Source: Comamonadaceae bacterium
GTDB taxonomy: Bacteria; Pseudomonadota; Gammaproteobacteria; Burkholderiales; Burkholderiaceae_C
Direction: 5' to 3'
Assembly: GCA_013823655.1 (NCBI GenBank)
Contig: PNMN01000002.1
Location: forward strand, 1 to 39,798
Length of the DNA stretch: 39,798 bases
Part shown: in pieces, positions 9,428 to 18,213 of the stretch
Layout of the letters: every line of letters begins with the position of its first letter
Position numbering within the stretch: the stretch's first letter is position 1
Notes under the pieces: model-generated
Told to the model about the DNA's origin: nothing
Databases searched by the model: none
Seen by the model: the letters and a program-made list of their open reading frames with translations, nothing else
Translations under genes and position numbers: made by a program

Positions 9428-10432
9428 ATGAATATCGACCTGACCCTTATCTGGGCCCTCATCATCATGGTGGCCGTCTTCATCTACGTGGTGCTCGACG
9501 GTTTCGACCTGGGCATCGGCATCCTGTTCAACACCTTCGAGGTCGGCCACGACCGCGACACCGCGATGAACAGCATCGCACCGGTGTGGGACGGCAACGA
9601 GACCTGGCTGGTGATGGGTGGCGGCGGGCTGCTGGCGGCCTTTCCGCTGGCCTACGGCCTGATCTTCTCTGCGCTGTATGCGCCCATCATCGCCATGCTG
9701 CTGGCCCTGGTGTTCCGCGGTGTGGCGTTTGAATTTCGCTGGCGCGATCCGGCCCACCGGGGCTTCTGGGACCTCGCGTTCACGGGCGGCTCCTTGCTGG
9801 CCGCGTTCTCGCAAGGCGTCATCCTGGGCGCGCTGCTGCAGGGTGTGACCATCAGTGAACGGGCCTATGCCGGTGGCTGGTGGGACTGGCTCACGCCCTT
9901 TTCGCTGCTCACTGGCGTGAGCGTGGTGGCCGCCTATGCCTTGCTGGGCGCCACCTGGCTGGTGATGAAGACCGAAGGCGCACTCCAGCGCCAGGCCCGT
10001 TCCATGGCCTGGTGGCTCGGTGGCGCCACGCTGGCGGCCATCGGGGCGGTGAGCATTGGCACCCTGTTTCTGAGCGCCGACTACTTCAGCCGCTGGTTGA
10101 ACTGGCCCAACATCCTGTGGGTGGCCCCGGTGCCGGTCCTTGTGGCACTGGCCAGTGTGGCTTTCGTGCGCAGCCTAAAAGCGGGCCGCGAAGTCGCCCC
10201 CTTTCTCCTCACGTTGGGCATCTTTCTGCTGTGCTTCGTGGGCCTGGGCATCAGCGTGTTTCCTGATGTCGTGCCTGGCGCCGTGACCATCTGGGAAGCG
10301 GCCACCGACCGCAGCGGCCAGATCTTCATGCTCTGGGGTACAGCCATCGTGCTGCCCATGATCCTGGGTTACACGGCATGGTCGTACTGGGTATTTCGCG
10401 GCAAGGTCAACGCTGACGGGTACCACGCATGA
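9428..10432 (+). CDS. cydB: Cytochrome bd ubiquinol oxidase subunit II
   Basis: MNIDLTLIWALIIMVAVFIYVVLDGFDLGIGILF; directly downstream of cydA. Confidence 0.95.
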   Translation: MNIDLTLIWALIIMVAVFIYVVLDGFDLGIGILFNTFEVGHDRDTAMNSIAPVWDGNETWLVMGGGGLLAAFPLAYGLIFSALYAPIIAMLLALVFRGVAFEFRWRDPAHRGFWDLAFTGGSLLAAFSQGVILGALLQGVTISERAYAGGWWDWLTPFSLLTGVSVVAAYALLGATWLVMKTEGALQRQARSMAWWLGGATLAAIGAVSIGTLFLSADYFSRWLNWPNILWVAPVPVLVALASVAFVRSLKAGREVAPFLLTLGIFLLCFVGLGISVFPDVVPGAVTIWEAATDRSGQIFMLWGTAIVLPMILGYTAWSYWVFRGKVNADGYHA

Positions 10433-10593
10433 AACCCCCTGTTTTCCGTTGGCCCGCCATCACCCCAGCGAGCCCTCACGAGCCGCTGCAGCCCCTGTGG
10501 CGCCGCCTGCTCTGGATGGCCGGTATCTGGGTGGCCAGCATCGCTGTGCTGTCGGCGGTGGCCATGGTGCTGCGCTGGGTGCTCAAAACATGA
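10429..10593 (+). CDS. DUF2474-like small membrane protein of cytochrome bd (54 aa)
   Basis: Read directly: MKPPVFRWPAITPASPHEPLQPLWRRLLWMAGIWVASIAVLSAVAMVLRWVLKT; ATGA overlap with cydB stop; single TM helix. Absent from the ORF track. Confidence 0.75.
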   Translation: MKPPVFRWPAITPASPHEPLQPLWRRLLWMAGIWVASIAVLSAVAMVLRWVLKT

Positions 10594-10751
10594 ATGCTTC
10601 ATTCGCCCGGCTGGAGCAGCAGGCGCCTGGCGCCGGGTTGGGCGCGGTGCTGCTCGGTTGGTGCTTCGAAGGCATGCCTCGCTTGCTTGCCCCGTGCGTG
10701 GCCATGGCGCGCGCCTATCGACCCGATGAGCAAATCCAACCGGTCGCTTGA
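10590..10751 (+). CDS. Possible 53-aa hypothetical protein
   Basis: ATG overlaps DUF2474 stop (ATGA); MNASFARLEQQAPGAGLGAVLLGWCFEGMPRLLAPCVAMARAYRPDEQIQPVA. Confidence 0.3.
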   Translation: MNASFARLEQQAPGAGLGAVLLGWCFEGMPRLLAPCVAMARAYRPDEQIQPVA

Positions 10752-10854
10752 CTTTTCGCAAGCGCATAACCCCCTCGGGTATCCATACTTCACCCATCGA
10801 TTGAGAAAAACTCTTGATCGGTTATTTTGATAGTCAACCCAAAAGGAGTTCATC

Positions 10855-11493
10855 ATGGAACAAGTCTTCAGTTTCCCCCGCCTCAACGAAGCCGCCCCCG
10901 CTTTCAACGCTAAAACCACCCACGGTGACCGCAGCCTGGCCGACTACAAAGGCAAGTGGCTGATCCTGTTCTCGCACCCAGCCGATTTCACGCCGGTCTG
11001 CACCACCGAGTTCATTGGCTTTCAGAAACACGCCGAGACCTTCCGCAGCATGAACTGCGAACTGATCGGCCTGTCCATCGACAGCTTGTATTCGCACCTG
11101 GCCTGGACGCAGAACATCCAGGAGAAGTTCGGTGTCGAGATCAGCTTCCCGATCATCGAAGACATCAAGATGGACGTGGCCCGTGCCTACGGCATGGTGC
11201 ACCCCGGTGCCGCCGACACGCAGGCCGTGCGCGCCACCTTCTTCATCGACCCCAACGGCATCCTGCGCGCCATGGTGTATTACCCGATGAGCAACGGCCG
11301 CAGCATCGACGAGTTTGTGCGCCTGCTGCAAGCCATGCAGACCAGCGACGCCAACAAAATTGCCACACCCGAAGGCTGGACACCTGGCTGCGACGTGATC
11401 GTGCCGCCGCCCAAGAGCCCCGACGCGATCAAAGCGCGCATGGCCGAAGGCTACAAGACGACCGACTGGTACTTCTCCACCAAGTCGCTCTGA
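10855..11493 (+). CDS. Peroxiredoxin, AhpC/TSA (Prx6/1-Cys type)
   Basis: HPADFTPVCTTEF peroxidatic motif; Prx6-like C-terminal region. Confidence 0.9.
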   Translation: MEQVFSFPRLNEAAPAFNAKTTHGDRSLADYKGKWLILFSHPADFTPVCTTEFIGFQKHAETFRSMNCELIGLSIDSLYSHLAWTQNIQEKFGVEISFPIIEDIKMDVARAYGMVHPGAADTQAVRATFFIDPNGILRAMVYYPMSNGRSIDEFVRLLQAMQTSDANKIATPEGWTPGCDVIVPPPKSPDAIKARMAEGYKTTDWYFSTKSL

Positions 11494-11596
11494 CACGCAC
11501 GTGCGTGGCCGCAAGGCCACGCGCCTTCGGTTTGTCGACAGCCCATCAACCTGCAACAGCGGCGGGGTCTGGCCCACAAGGTCAGTGCCCCGCCCC

Positions 11597-12499
11597 ATGA
11601 ACACCATGAACACCCCCCGCATGCACATCGAGTCGCATTTCGACCCGGCCACCTCCACCTTCAGCCACATCGTGTGGGACGCGTCCACAGGGCAGTGCGC
11701 CCTCATCGACAGCGTGTTGGACTACGACCCCAAATCGGGTCGCACCGACACCGCCAGCGCCGACCGCCTGATCGACCGCGTGGGCGAGCTGGACCTGAGC
11801 GTGCAGTGGCTGCTTGAAACCCACGTGCATGCCGACCACCTCTCCGCAGCGCCCTATTTGCAGCAGCGCCTGGGTGGGCTCATTGCCATTGGTTCGCACA
11901 TCACCACCGTCCAACATGTCTTTGGCAAACTGTTCAACGCCGGCACCGAATTTGCCCGCGACGGCAGCCAGTTTGACCGCCTGCTGGTGGATGGCGAAAG
12001 CTTCTCCATCGGCCACTTGCAGGCCCGCGCCCTGCACACACCCGGGCACACACCCGCCTGCATGACCTACGTGGTGCGCGACCATAGCGTGGACCCGATC
12101 CGCACCGTCGCCTTTGTGGGTGACACCCTGTTCATGCCCGATTACGGCACCGCGCGCTGCGACTTTCCGGGCGGCAGCGCCAGCACGCTGTACCAGTCCA
12201 TTCAAAAGGTGTTGAGCCTGCCCGACGACACCGAGCTCTACCTGTGCCACGACTACCCGCCCAGCGACCGCGAACCCCAATGCCTGACCACCGTGGGCGC
12301 GCAGAAAGCCGCCAATGTGCATGTGCACCAGGGCGTGTGTGAGTCAGACTTTGTGCAGATGCGCCAGCAGCGTGACGCTACCCTGGCCATGCCGGTGCTG
12401 ATCCTGCCTTCGGTGCAGATCAACATGCGGGCGGGCCAAATGCCTCCACCCGAAGACAATGGCGTAACCTACCTCAAGATACCCATCAACGCCGTTTGA
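11597..12499 (+). CDS. MBL-fold persulfide dioxygenase (ETHE1/Blh-like)
   Basis: THVHADHLSA, HTPGHTPACMTY, FVGDTLFMPDYGTARCDFPGGSASTLYQSI, CHDYPP motifs. Confidence 0.85.
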   Translation: MNTMNTPRMHIESHFDPATSTFSHIVWDASTGQCALIDSVLDYDPKSGRTDTASADRLIDRVGELDLSVQWLLETHVHADHLSAAPYLQQRLGGLIAIGSHITTVQHVFGKLFNAGTEFARDGSQFDRLLVDGESFSIGHLQARALHTPGHTPACMTYVVRDHSVDPIRTVAFVGDTLFMPDYGTARCDFPGGSASTLYQSIQKVLSLPDDTELYLCHDYPPSDREPQCLTTVGAQKAANVHVHQGVCESDFVQMRQQRDATLAMPVLILPSVQINMRAGQMPPPEDNGVTYLKIPINAV

Positions 12500-12542
12500 G
12501 CGGTCTCTTGCCCCCTGCCACACACGCCCGCCTGCGCCACCC

Positions 12543-14279
12543 ATGAAATTTCCTCTGGCCCAGTGGTTCCCCATTCTTCAATGGGGGCGCCAGTACAGCG
12601 GCGCGCATTTCAGCGCCGACGCGGTGGCCGCTTCGGTGGTCACCCTCATGCTGATCCCGCAGAGCCTGGCCTATGCCTTGCTCGCTGGCCTGCCACCCGA
12701 AGCCGGGCTGTATGCCAGCATGGCGCCCCTGGTGGTGTACGCCGTGTTTGGCACCAGCAGCACACTGGCGGTGGGGCCGGCCGCGGTCACATCGCTCATG
12801 ACCGCCGTTGCGCTGGGTTCGGTGGCGGCTGCTGGCAGCCTGGGCTACGCCACCGCAGCCGCCTTGCTGGCTCTGCTCAGCGGCGCCATGCTGTTTGCCA
12901 TGGGCGCGCTGCGGCTGGGGTTTGTGGCCAATTTTTTGAGCCACCCGGTCATTTCGGGCTTCGTGTCCGCCTCGGGCTTGCTGATTGCCGCCACCCAGCT
13001 TAAGCACCTCATGGGTGTGCCGTTGACCGGGCAGACCTTGCCCGAGCTGTTGCCCAGCCTGTGGCACCACGCCGCTCAGGTGCACGGGCCCACGCTGGCC
13101 ATCGGGCTGGGTGCGCTGGCTTTTCTGCTTTGGGTGCGCCGCTCGCTCAAAGCGCGGTTGCGCGCCTGGGGCCTGGGTGCGCTGGCCTCGGATGTGATCA
13201 CCAAGGCGGCACCCGTGCTGGCGCTGGCCGCCACCACGCTGCTGGCCTGGGGGCTGCGTCTGGATGAGGCCGGCTTGCGCGTGGTGGGTGCCGTGCCCGG
13301 CGGGCTGCCACCCCTGAGCCTGCCGGTGCTGGACGCCAGCCTGTGGCCCCAGCTGGAGCAGCTCGCCACGGCGGCCTTGCTCATCAGTCTGGTGGGTTTT
13401 GTGGAGTCGGTGTCGGTGGGCCAGTCACTGGCCGCCAAGCGCCGCGAACGCATCGACCCCGACGCCGAACTGCGCGCCCTGGGGGCAAGCAACATGGCGG
13501 CGGGTCTTACCGGGGGCTTTCCGGTGACCGGTGGTTTCTCGCGCTCGGTGGTCAATTTTGATGCCGGTGCGCGCACGCCGGCTGCGGGCATCTTCACCGC
13601 GCTGGGGCTGCTGATGGCCGCGCTGTGGCTCACGCCTGCGCTGCACTATTTGCCGCAGGCCACGCTCGCCGCCACCATTGTGGTGGCCGTGCTCACCCTG
13701 GTGGACTTTGGCGCATTCAAGCGCACCTGGCGCTACGCCCGCGCCGACTTCACCGCGCTGGCGCTCACGTTTTCGCTCACGCTGTTGTGGGGCGTTGAAG
13801 CGGGCCTGACGGCGGGAGTGGGTGCCTCGCTGCTGCTGTATCTGTGGCGCACGAGCCGTCCGCACATCGCCACCGTGGGCCGGGTGCCGGGCACCGAGCA
13901 CTACCGCAACGTTTTGCGCCACGCGGTGCAAACGCACCACCGCATCCTGAGTTTGCGTGTGGACGAAAGCCTGTACTTTGCCAACGCCCGCTACCTGGAA
14001 GACCACATTGCCGCCGAGGTGGCCGCCCACCCCGCCATTGCCCATGTGGTGCTGCAGTGCACGGCCATCAATGCCATCGACGCCAGTGCCCTCGAAAGCC
14101 TGGAAATGATCACGCAACGCCTGAAAGATGCGGGCGTGCAACTGCACTTGAGCGAGGTCAAAGGCCCGGTCATGGACCGGCTGCAGCGCAGCGATTTTCT
14201 GAGCCACCTCACAGGGCGCGTGTTTCTCACGCACCACCAGGCGGTCACCGCGCTCATACCGGAACCAACGCAACGCTGA
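12543..14279 (+). CDS. SulP family sulfate/anion transporter with C-terminal STAS domain
   Basis: DAVAASVVTLMLIPQSLAYALLAGLPPEAGLYAS; GGFPVTGGFSRSVVNFDAGARTP; STAS-like C-terminus. Confidence 0.9.
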   Translation: MKFPLAQWFPILQWGRQYSGAHFSADAVAASVVTLMLIPQSLAYALLAGLPPEAGLYASMAPLVVYAVFGTSSTLAVGPAAVTSLMTAVALGSVAAAGSLGYATAAALLALLSGAMLFAMGALRLGFVANFLSHPVISGFVSASGLLIAATQLKHLMGVPLTGQTLPELLPSLWHHAAQVHGPTLAIGLGALAFLLWVRRSLKARLRAWGLGALASDVITKAAPVLALAATTLLAWGLRLDEAGLRVVGAVPGGLPPLSLPVLDASLWPQLEQLATAALLISLVGFVESVSVGQSLAAKRRERIDPDAELRALGASNMAAGLTGGFPVTGGFSRSVVNFDAGARTPAAGIFTALGLLMAALWLTPALHYLPQATLAATIVVAVLTLVDFGAFKRTWRYARADFTALALTFSLTLLWGVEAGLTAGVGASLLLYLWRTSRPHIATVGRVPGTEHYRNVLRHAVQTHHRILSLRVDESLYFANARYLEDHIAAEVAAHPAIAHVVLQCTAINAIDASALESLEMITQRLKDAGVQLHLSEVKGPVMDRLQRSDFLSHLTGRVFLTHHQAVTALIPEPTQR

Positions 14280-14469
14280 TGGGGCGCACAGGCCGTTGTT
14301 TTCAAGCGCAGGAGGGCAGGGCATGCCCATCCGAACCCAGAAATTTTGCCGGCGCTTGCGATTTCTCATGGATACCCTGCTGAGTATGTGAAAAATGGGT
14401 TGCGTGCTGGTTGAGTTCAGCGCTGGTGCTCCGAATTCACGGCTCACCATCATTTCAAGGAATTTGCAC

Positions 14470-14889
14470 ATGAAGAAGCTGATCGCCCTGGGCGCTGCCG
14501 CCCTGCTGTTGTCCGGCGTGGCCCAGGCCCAGACCCAGGAACTGTTCGTCAACATCCACAGCGGCAACGCCATGGCACAAGGCGCAGGCCTGGTGCTGGC
14601 TGGCCAGGCCCTGGAACAAAAAGCCGGTGTGCGCGTGCTGCTGTGTGACGCCGCTGGCGACATGGCTGTGACGGGCAAGCAAGGCCCCAAACTCAAGCCG
14701 CGCGATGTGACCACGCAGCAAATGCTGCAAGGCGTCATCAAGGCCGGCGCCAAGGTGGAGGTGTGTGCGCTTTACCTGCCCAACACCGGCTTGAAGGCGT
14801 CGGATCTGATCGAGGGCGTTCAGCCGGCCAAGCCTGCTGACGTGGCGGCCCACCTGCTCAAGCCGGGTGTGAACACGCTGGCTTTCTGA
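14470..14889 (+). CDS. Periplasmic DsrE-family protein
   Basis: Signal peptide MKKLIALGAAALLLSGVAQA; DsrE-like core with LLCDAAGD and VCALYLPNTG. Confidence 0.75.
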   Translation: MKKLIALGAAALLLSGVAQAQTQELFVNIHSGNAMAQGAGLVLAGQALEQKAGVRVLLCDAAGDMAVTGKQGPKLKPRDVTTQQMLQGVIKAGAKVEVCALYLPNTGLKASDLIEGVQPAKPADVAAHLLKPGVNTLAF

Positions 14890-14905
14890 TCGGGTGTGAA
14901 CCCAG

Positions 14906-14933
14906 CCAACGGCGCCCCGCGGGGCGCCGTTGG
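14906..14933. terminator. Strong hairpin between convergent operons, probable bidirectional terminator
   Basis: CCAACGGCGCCCC-GC-GGGGCGCCGTTGG between dsrE-like (+) and thioesterase (-) stops. Confidence 0.75.
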
Positions 14934-14938
14934 TGTTT

Positions 14939-15403
14939 TCAGGCCTGACCGAAGCTGTCGGGCATTTGCACCGCCACCACGCGGCCCCTAGCCGTGACCA
15001 CGCCGTCCGCCAGGACCGTGGTTTCCACCACCACTTTGCGGCCTTTGATTTCTTTCACCTGGCCGCGAATCTCCAGCGTGGTCTCCAGCGGCGTGGGCTT
15101 CAAAAAGTCCACGTGCAGGGAACCAGTGACGAAGCGAAACGGGGGCAGCGTGTCCATGTCGCGGCCTTCGCTGCGGTACATGGCGGCTGCCGCCGTGCCG
15201 GTGCTGTGGCAGTCGATCAGCGAGGCAATCAGCCCGCCATAGGCGTAGCCCGGTACCGAGGTGTGGAACGGTTCGGGCTTGAAGCGGGTCACGGTTTCAT
15301 CCCCTTCCCAGTAGGTCTTGATCTGGTGACCATGGTGGTTGTTGCTGCCACAGCCGTAGCAGTGCGACACGTTGTCGGGGTAGTGGTCTTGAAAGGCTTT
15401 CAT
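14939..15403 (-). CDS. PaaI/hotdog-fold thioesterase family protein
   Basis: MKAFQDHYPDNVSHCYGCGSNNHHGHQIKTYW; GYAYGGLIASLIDCHSTGTA; typical hotdog length. Confidence 0.8.
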   Translation of the reverse strand: MKAFQDHYPDNVSHCYGCGSNNHHGHQIKTYWEGDETVTRFKPEPFHTSVPGYAYGGLIASLIDCHSTGTAAAAMYRSEGRDMDTLPPFRFVTGSLHVDFLKPTPLETTLEIRGQVKEIKGRKVVVETTVLADGVVTARGRVVAVQMPDSFGQA

Positions 15404-15455
15404 GGATGTGCTCGGGGGTGGGTTGGTGAAAAGAACAGGGGGCTGGCTCAAGCCT

Positions 15456-15959
15456 TCAAGGAAGCAAGCCGAGGGCTGCACGCAACTGCGCGTCGGTGGT
15501 GGCGTGGTTCACCGCGCTCACGCGGCCGCCTTGCAGCGCAATCAGTGCCACCGCGCCGTCTTGCCGGGGCCAGTCGGCCAGCAGCGCCTCGTCCAGCACC
15601 ACACCCACCACAAACGGCATCTCACGCAGCGCGGGCAGGGCAAAGGTGCGGGTCACGAAACCGGGCATACGGCTCATGTCGGCCAGGTAGACGGCCTGGC
15701 GCGACGCCAGGAACCCCGCCGGCTGATCGGCCAGTGCAGTCTGCATCAGGTTGGCCGCTTTGCGGCCTGCCGCAAACAGCACCAGTTTCGTGTCAGCGCC
15801 CACCGTCCATATCTGGTCGTGCTGGTCTTTCAGCGCCAATTCGGGAAATGGTTGGCCGGCCTGCGGTGGGGCTGCTAGCGCCAGCGCGGGCCAGCTGAGC
15901 AACGCAGCCAGCAGCAGGGCGGTTGGTGTCACAAGGCGGCGAATTTTTCTGATTGGCAT
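15456..15959 (-). CDS. Exported thioredoxin-fold/redoxin-like protein without CxxC
   Basis: Signal peptide MPIRKIRRLVTPTALLLAALLSWPALALA; AGQPFPELALKDQHDQIWTVGADTKLVLFAAGR. Confidence 0.5.
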   Translation of the reverse strand: MPIRKIRRLVTPTALLLAALLSWPALALAAPPQAGQPFPELALKDQHDQIWTVGADTKLVLFAAGRKAANLMQTALADQPAGFLASRQAVYLADMSRMPGFVTRTFALPALREMPFVVGVVLDEALLADWPRQDGAVALIALQGGRVSAVNHATTDAQLRAALGLLP

Positions 15960-15978
15960 GAGGGGGCTCGATTGGGTT

Positions 15979-16422
15979 TCAGTTGACGGGGTTGGCATGG
16001 CGGCAGGCGCTGGCGCTGTCGTCCGTGTTGACGAGGTGGTTGGCCATGTGGGCAAAGGTGTCGATCAATGCTTCGCGCAGCGCCGCATCGGCCACCTGTT
16101 CGGTCAAGGCCTGGGTCATGCACAGCATCCATTCGTCGCGTTCAACGGTGCCGATCGCGTAGGCGCGGTGGCGCATGCGCAGGCGCGGGTGGCCTTTTTT
16201 CTGGCTGTACAAGGGTGGGCCACCCAACCAGCCGGAGAGAAAGTCAAACAGGCTGTCGGCACTGCCGGCCAGGCTTTCGGGGTGCATGCGGCGCACGGTG
16301 TAGGCCTCGGGCAGCTCGTCCATGAGCTGGTAGAAGCGCTCCACCAGGCGCCGCACGGCGGGGGCGCCGCCCAGCGCCTCGTAAGGCGTTGTGTCGGTGG
16401 GCGCGGTGCGTGGTGTGTTCAT
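15979..16422 (-). CDS. Group II truncated hemoglobin
   Basis: PYEALGGAPAVRRLVERFYQLMDE...FLSGWLGGPPLYSQKKGHPRLRMRHRAYAIGTVERDEWMLCM; overlaps upstream gene by 4 nt. Confidence 0.9.
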   Translation of the reverse strand: MNTPRTAPTDTTPYEALGGAPAVRRLVERFYQLMDELPEAYTVRRMHPESLAGSADSLFDFLSGWLGGPPLYSQKKGHPRLRMRHRAYAIGTVERDEWMLCMTQALTEQVADAALREALIDTFAHMANHLVNTDDSASACRHANPVN

Positions 16423-17555
16423 CGGTATTTCCTCAGGTAGGCACCCTCAAAGAAGCGTTTGGCCCAGTGAAACAGGCGGCTGGAGGGCAGGATGATCTGG
16501 CGCCGCGCGTTGCGAAACACCAGGGTGCCGCGGTCGATGGCGTCGATGATGCAAAGGAGTTCCACCTTGAAGGTGGCGGTGGCCGCTTCACCGCGCAGGC
16601 CTTTGAGCAGGTTGTCTGCGGCGGCAGCGGCCTGCAGGTCGGCCATGTGGGCTTGTTTGGGCATCCAGTCGGGGCCGGGGAAGCTGCCCGAATCGCCCAC
16701 CACATACACGTGTTGTGTGCCCTCCACGCGGCATTGGGCGTCGGCCTTGAGCAGACCCCCGGGGGACCGCGCCAGCTCGGTCTGGTCAAACCAGGCGTTG
16801 CCGGTCATGCCGGGCATGAACAAAATGAGATCGGCCGGGAACGAGCCGCCTTCGGTCACCACGCGGTCGGCGTCAAAGCGCACCAGCTTGTGGCCCAGCC
16901 GGGTCGCAATGCCGCGGCGCGCCATTTCGGCCAGCAGGTGTTGCACCGCCTTGGGCCCCAGGCGGCTGCCTGGCTCCTTGGAGGGGTTGAAAAACACGAT
17001 GTCGAATTGGTTGCGCCGGCCTTCGCGCTTGAGCTGTTCGTCCAGCCCAAACAGGAATTCAAACATCGGCCCGCCGCGCACCGCGCTGGGTTCGTTCGGG
17101 TTGCCAGCAAAGCCCACGGCTATGGTGCCGCCGGACAAGGCGCGCAAGCGCTCGCGGATGCGCTCTGCCGCGGCGATGCCTTCGCAGGGCGTGATGGCGT
17201 GTTCAATACCCGGCAGCTTTTTGATGAAGCGCCCGCCGCTGGCGATCACCAGCGCGTCGTTGCGCAGCTCGCCGGCCGTGGTGAGCACCACCCGCCCGCC
17301 ATCGCGCAAACCCGTGACTTCAGCGGTCTTGTGTTGAACGTTCATGCGGGCAAAAAAACGGTCCAGTGGCACCACCAGCTGCTCGCGCGTGCGCAGGCCT
17401 GACGGTATCCAGATGATGCCGGGCAGGTAGTGCAGTTCGGCACGTGGCGCCACCAGGGTGATGTGGGCGTAGGGGTCGCGCTCGCGAATTTCGCGCACGG
17501 TAGACAGGGCGCCAAAGCCCGCGCCAACAACGGTGATGTGAGGGGCAGCTTGCAT
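16419..17555 (-). CDS. Sulfide:quinone oxidoreductase-like FAD-dependent oxidoreductase
   Basis: N-terminal VVGAGFGALSTVREIRERDP; AITPCEG; HVYVVGDSGSFPGPDWMPKQAHMADLQA; C-terminal VELLCIIDAIDRG. Confidence 0.75.
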   Translation of the reverse strand: MQAAPHITVVGAGFGALSTVREIRERDPYAHITLVAPRAELHYLPGIIWIPSGLRTREQLVVPLDRFFARMNVQHKTAEVTGLRDGGRVVLTTAGELRNDALVIASGGRFIKKLPGIEHAITPCEGIAAAERIRERLRALSGGTIAVGFAGNPNEPSAVRGGPMFEFLFGLDEQLKREGRRNQFDIVFFNPSKEPGSRLGPKAVQHLLAEMARRGIATRLGHKLVRFDADRVVTEGGSFPADLILFMPGMTGNAWFDQTELARSPGGLLKADAQCRVEGTQHVYVVGDSGSFPGPDWMPKQAHMADLQAAAAADNLLKGLRGEAATATFKVELLCIIDAIDRGTLVFRNARRQIILPSSRLFHWAKRFFEGAYLRKYR

Positions 17556-17559
17556 GGTG

Positions 17560-18198
17560 TCAGGCTCCTTGTAAAGCCAGGGTTGGGGTAGGGCGCAAAG
17601 CCTCGGCGCGGGCCAGAAAGTCGTCGCGCGAAAGGCCCGCAAACAGCGGGTGCCACAGGCGCTGCTCCAGCACCGTGCTCACCGCCCGGGCGCGGCGTTC
17701 GTGGCTGGCAAAAAGCAGGGTCTCCAAGGGCAGCAAGAACACGCCTTGTTTCACGCTGTCCCACAACGCTTCGGGTGCTGCGGGGTAAGGCTGGTGTGGA
17801 CAGGCGTCCACCGCCAGCAAGCCACCGCAAAACAGGCGGTCGCGCCAGGCGAAGCTCAGGCAGCCCAGCGTGTGACCGGGCGTGGCCAGCACGCGCAGGT
17901 GCTCGGGACCCAAGCACAGCGCGTCGCCATGGACGGCCCGCTGTGTGCCTGGTGCCCCGTCGCCCTGCACCAGCGGTGCGCCCAACCGGGCCAGCAAATT
18001 CCGCTCGACACCGCTGGCGTCGTGGTGGTGGGTGCGCAGCACCCAGCGCAGCCGCAGGTCGCGCTCGTTCAGCAAGGCTTGCAGCACCGGCAGGTCGCGG
18101 CCATGGGGGTCCACCAGCACCGCTTCCCGGGTCTCCAGGTCGGCCAGCAAATAGCTCAGCTCTCCGCTGTGGGCATCGTGCAAGATGTGAAAGTGCAT
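17560..18198 (-). CDS. Metallo-beta-lactamase-fold protein with degenerate metal-binding motif
   Basis: ATPGHTLGCLSF retained, but THHHDASG replaces THxHxDHxxG and FCGGLLAVDA replaces the GD metal loop. Confidence 0.7.
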   Translation of the reverse strand: MHFHILHDAHSGELSYLLADLETREAVLVDPHGRDLPVLQALLNERDLRLRWVLRTHHHDASGVERNLLARLGAPLVQGDGAPGTQRAVHGDALCLGPEHLRVLATPGHTLGCLSFAWRDRLFCGGLLAVDACPHQPYPAAPEALWDSVKQGVFLLPLETLLFASHERRARAVSTVLEQRLWHPLFAGLSRDDFLARAEALRPTPTLALQGA

Positions 18199-18213
18199 CG
18201 GTGAACCCGGGTG

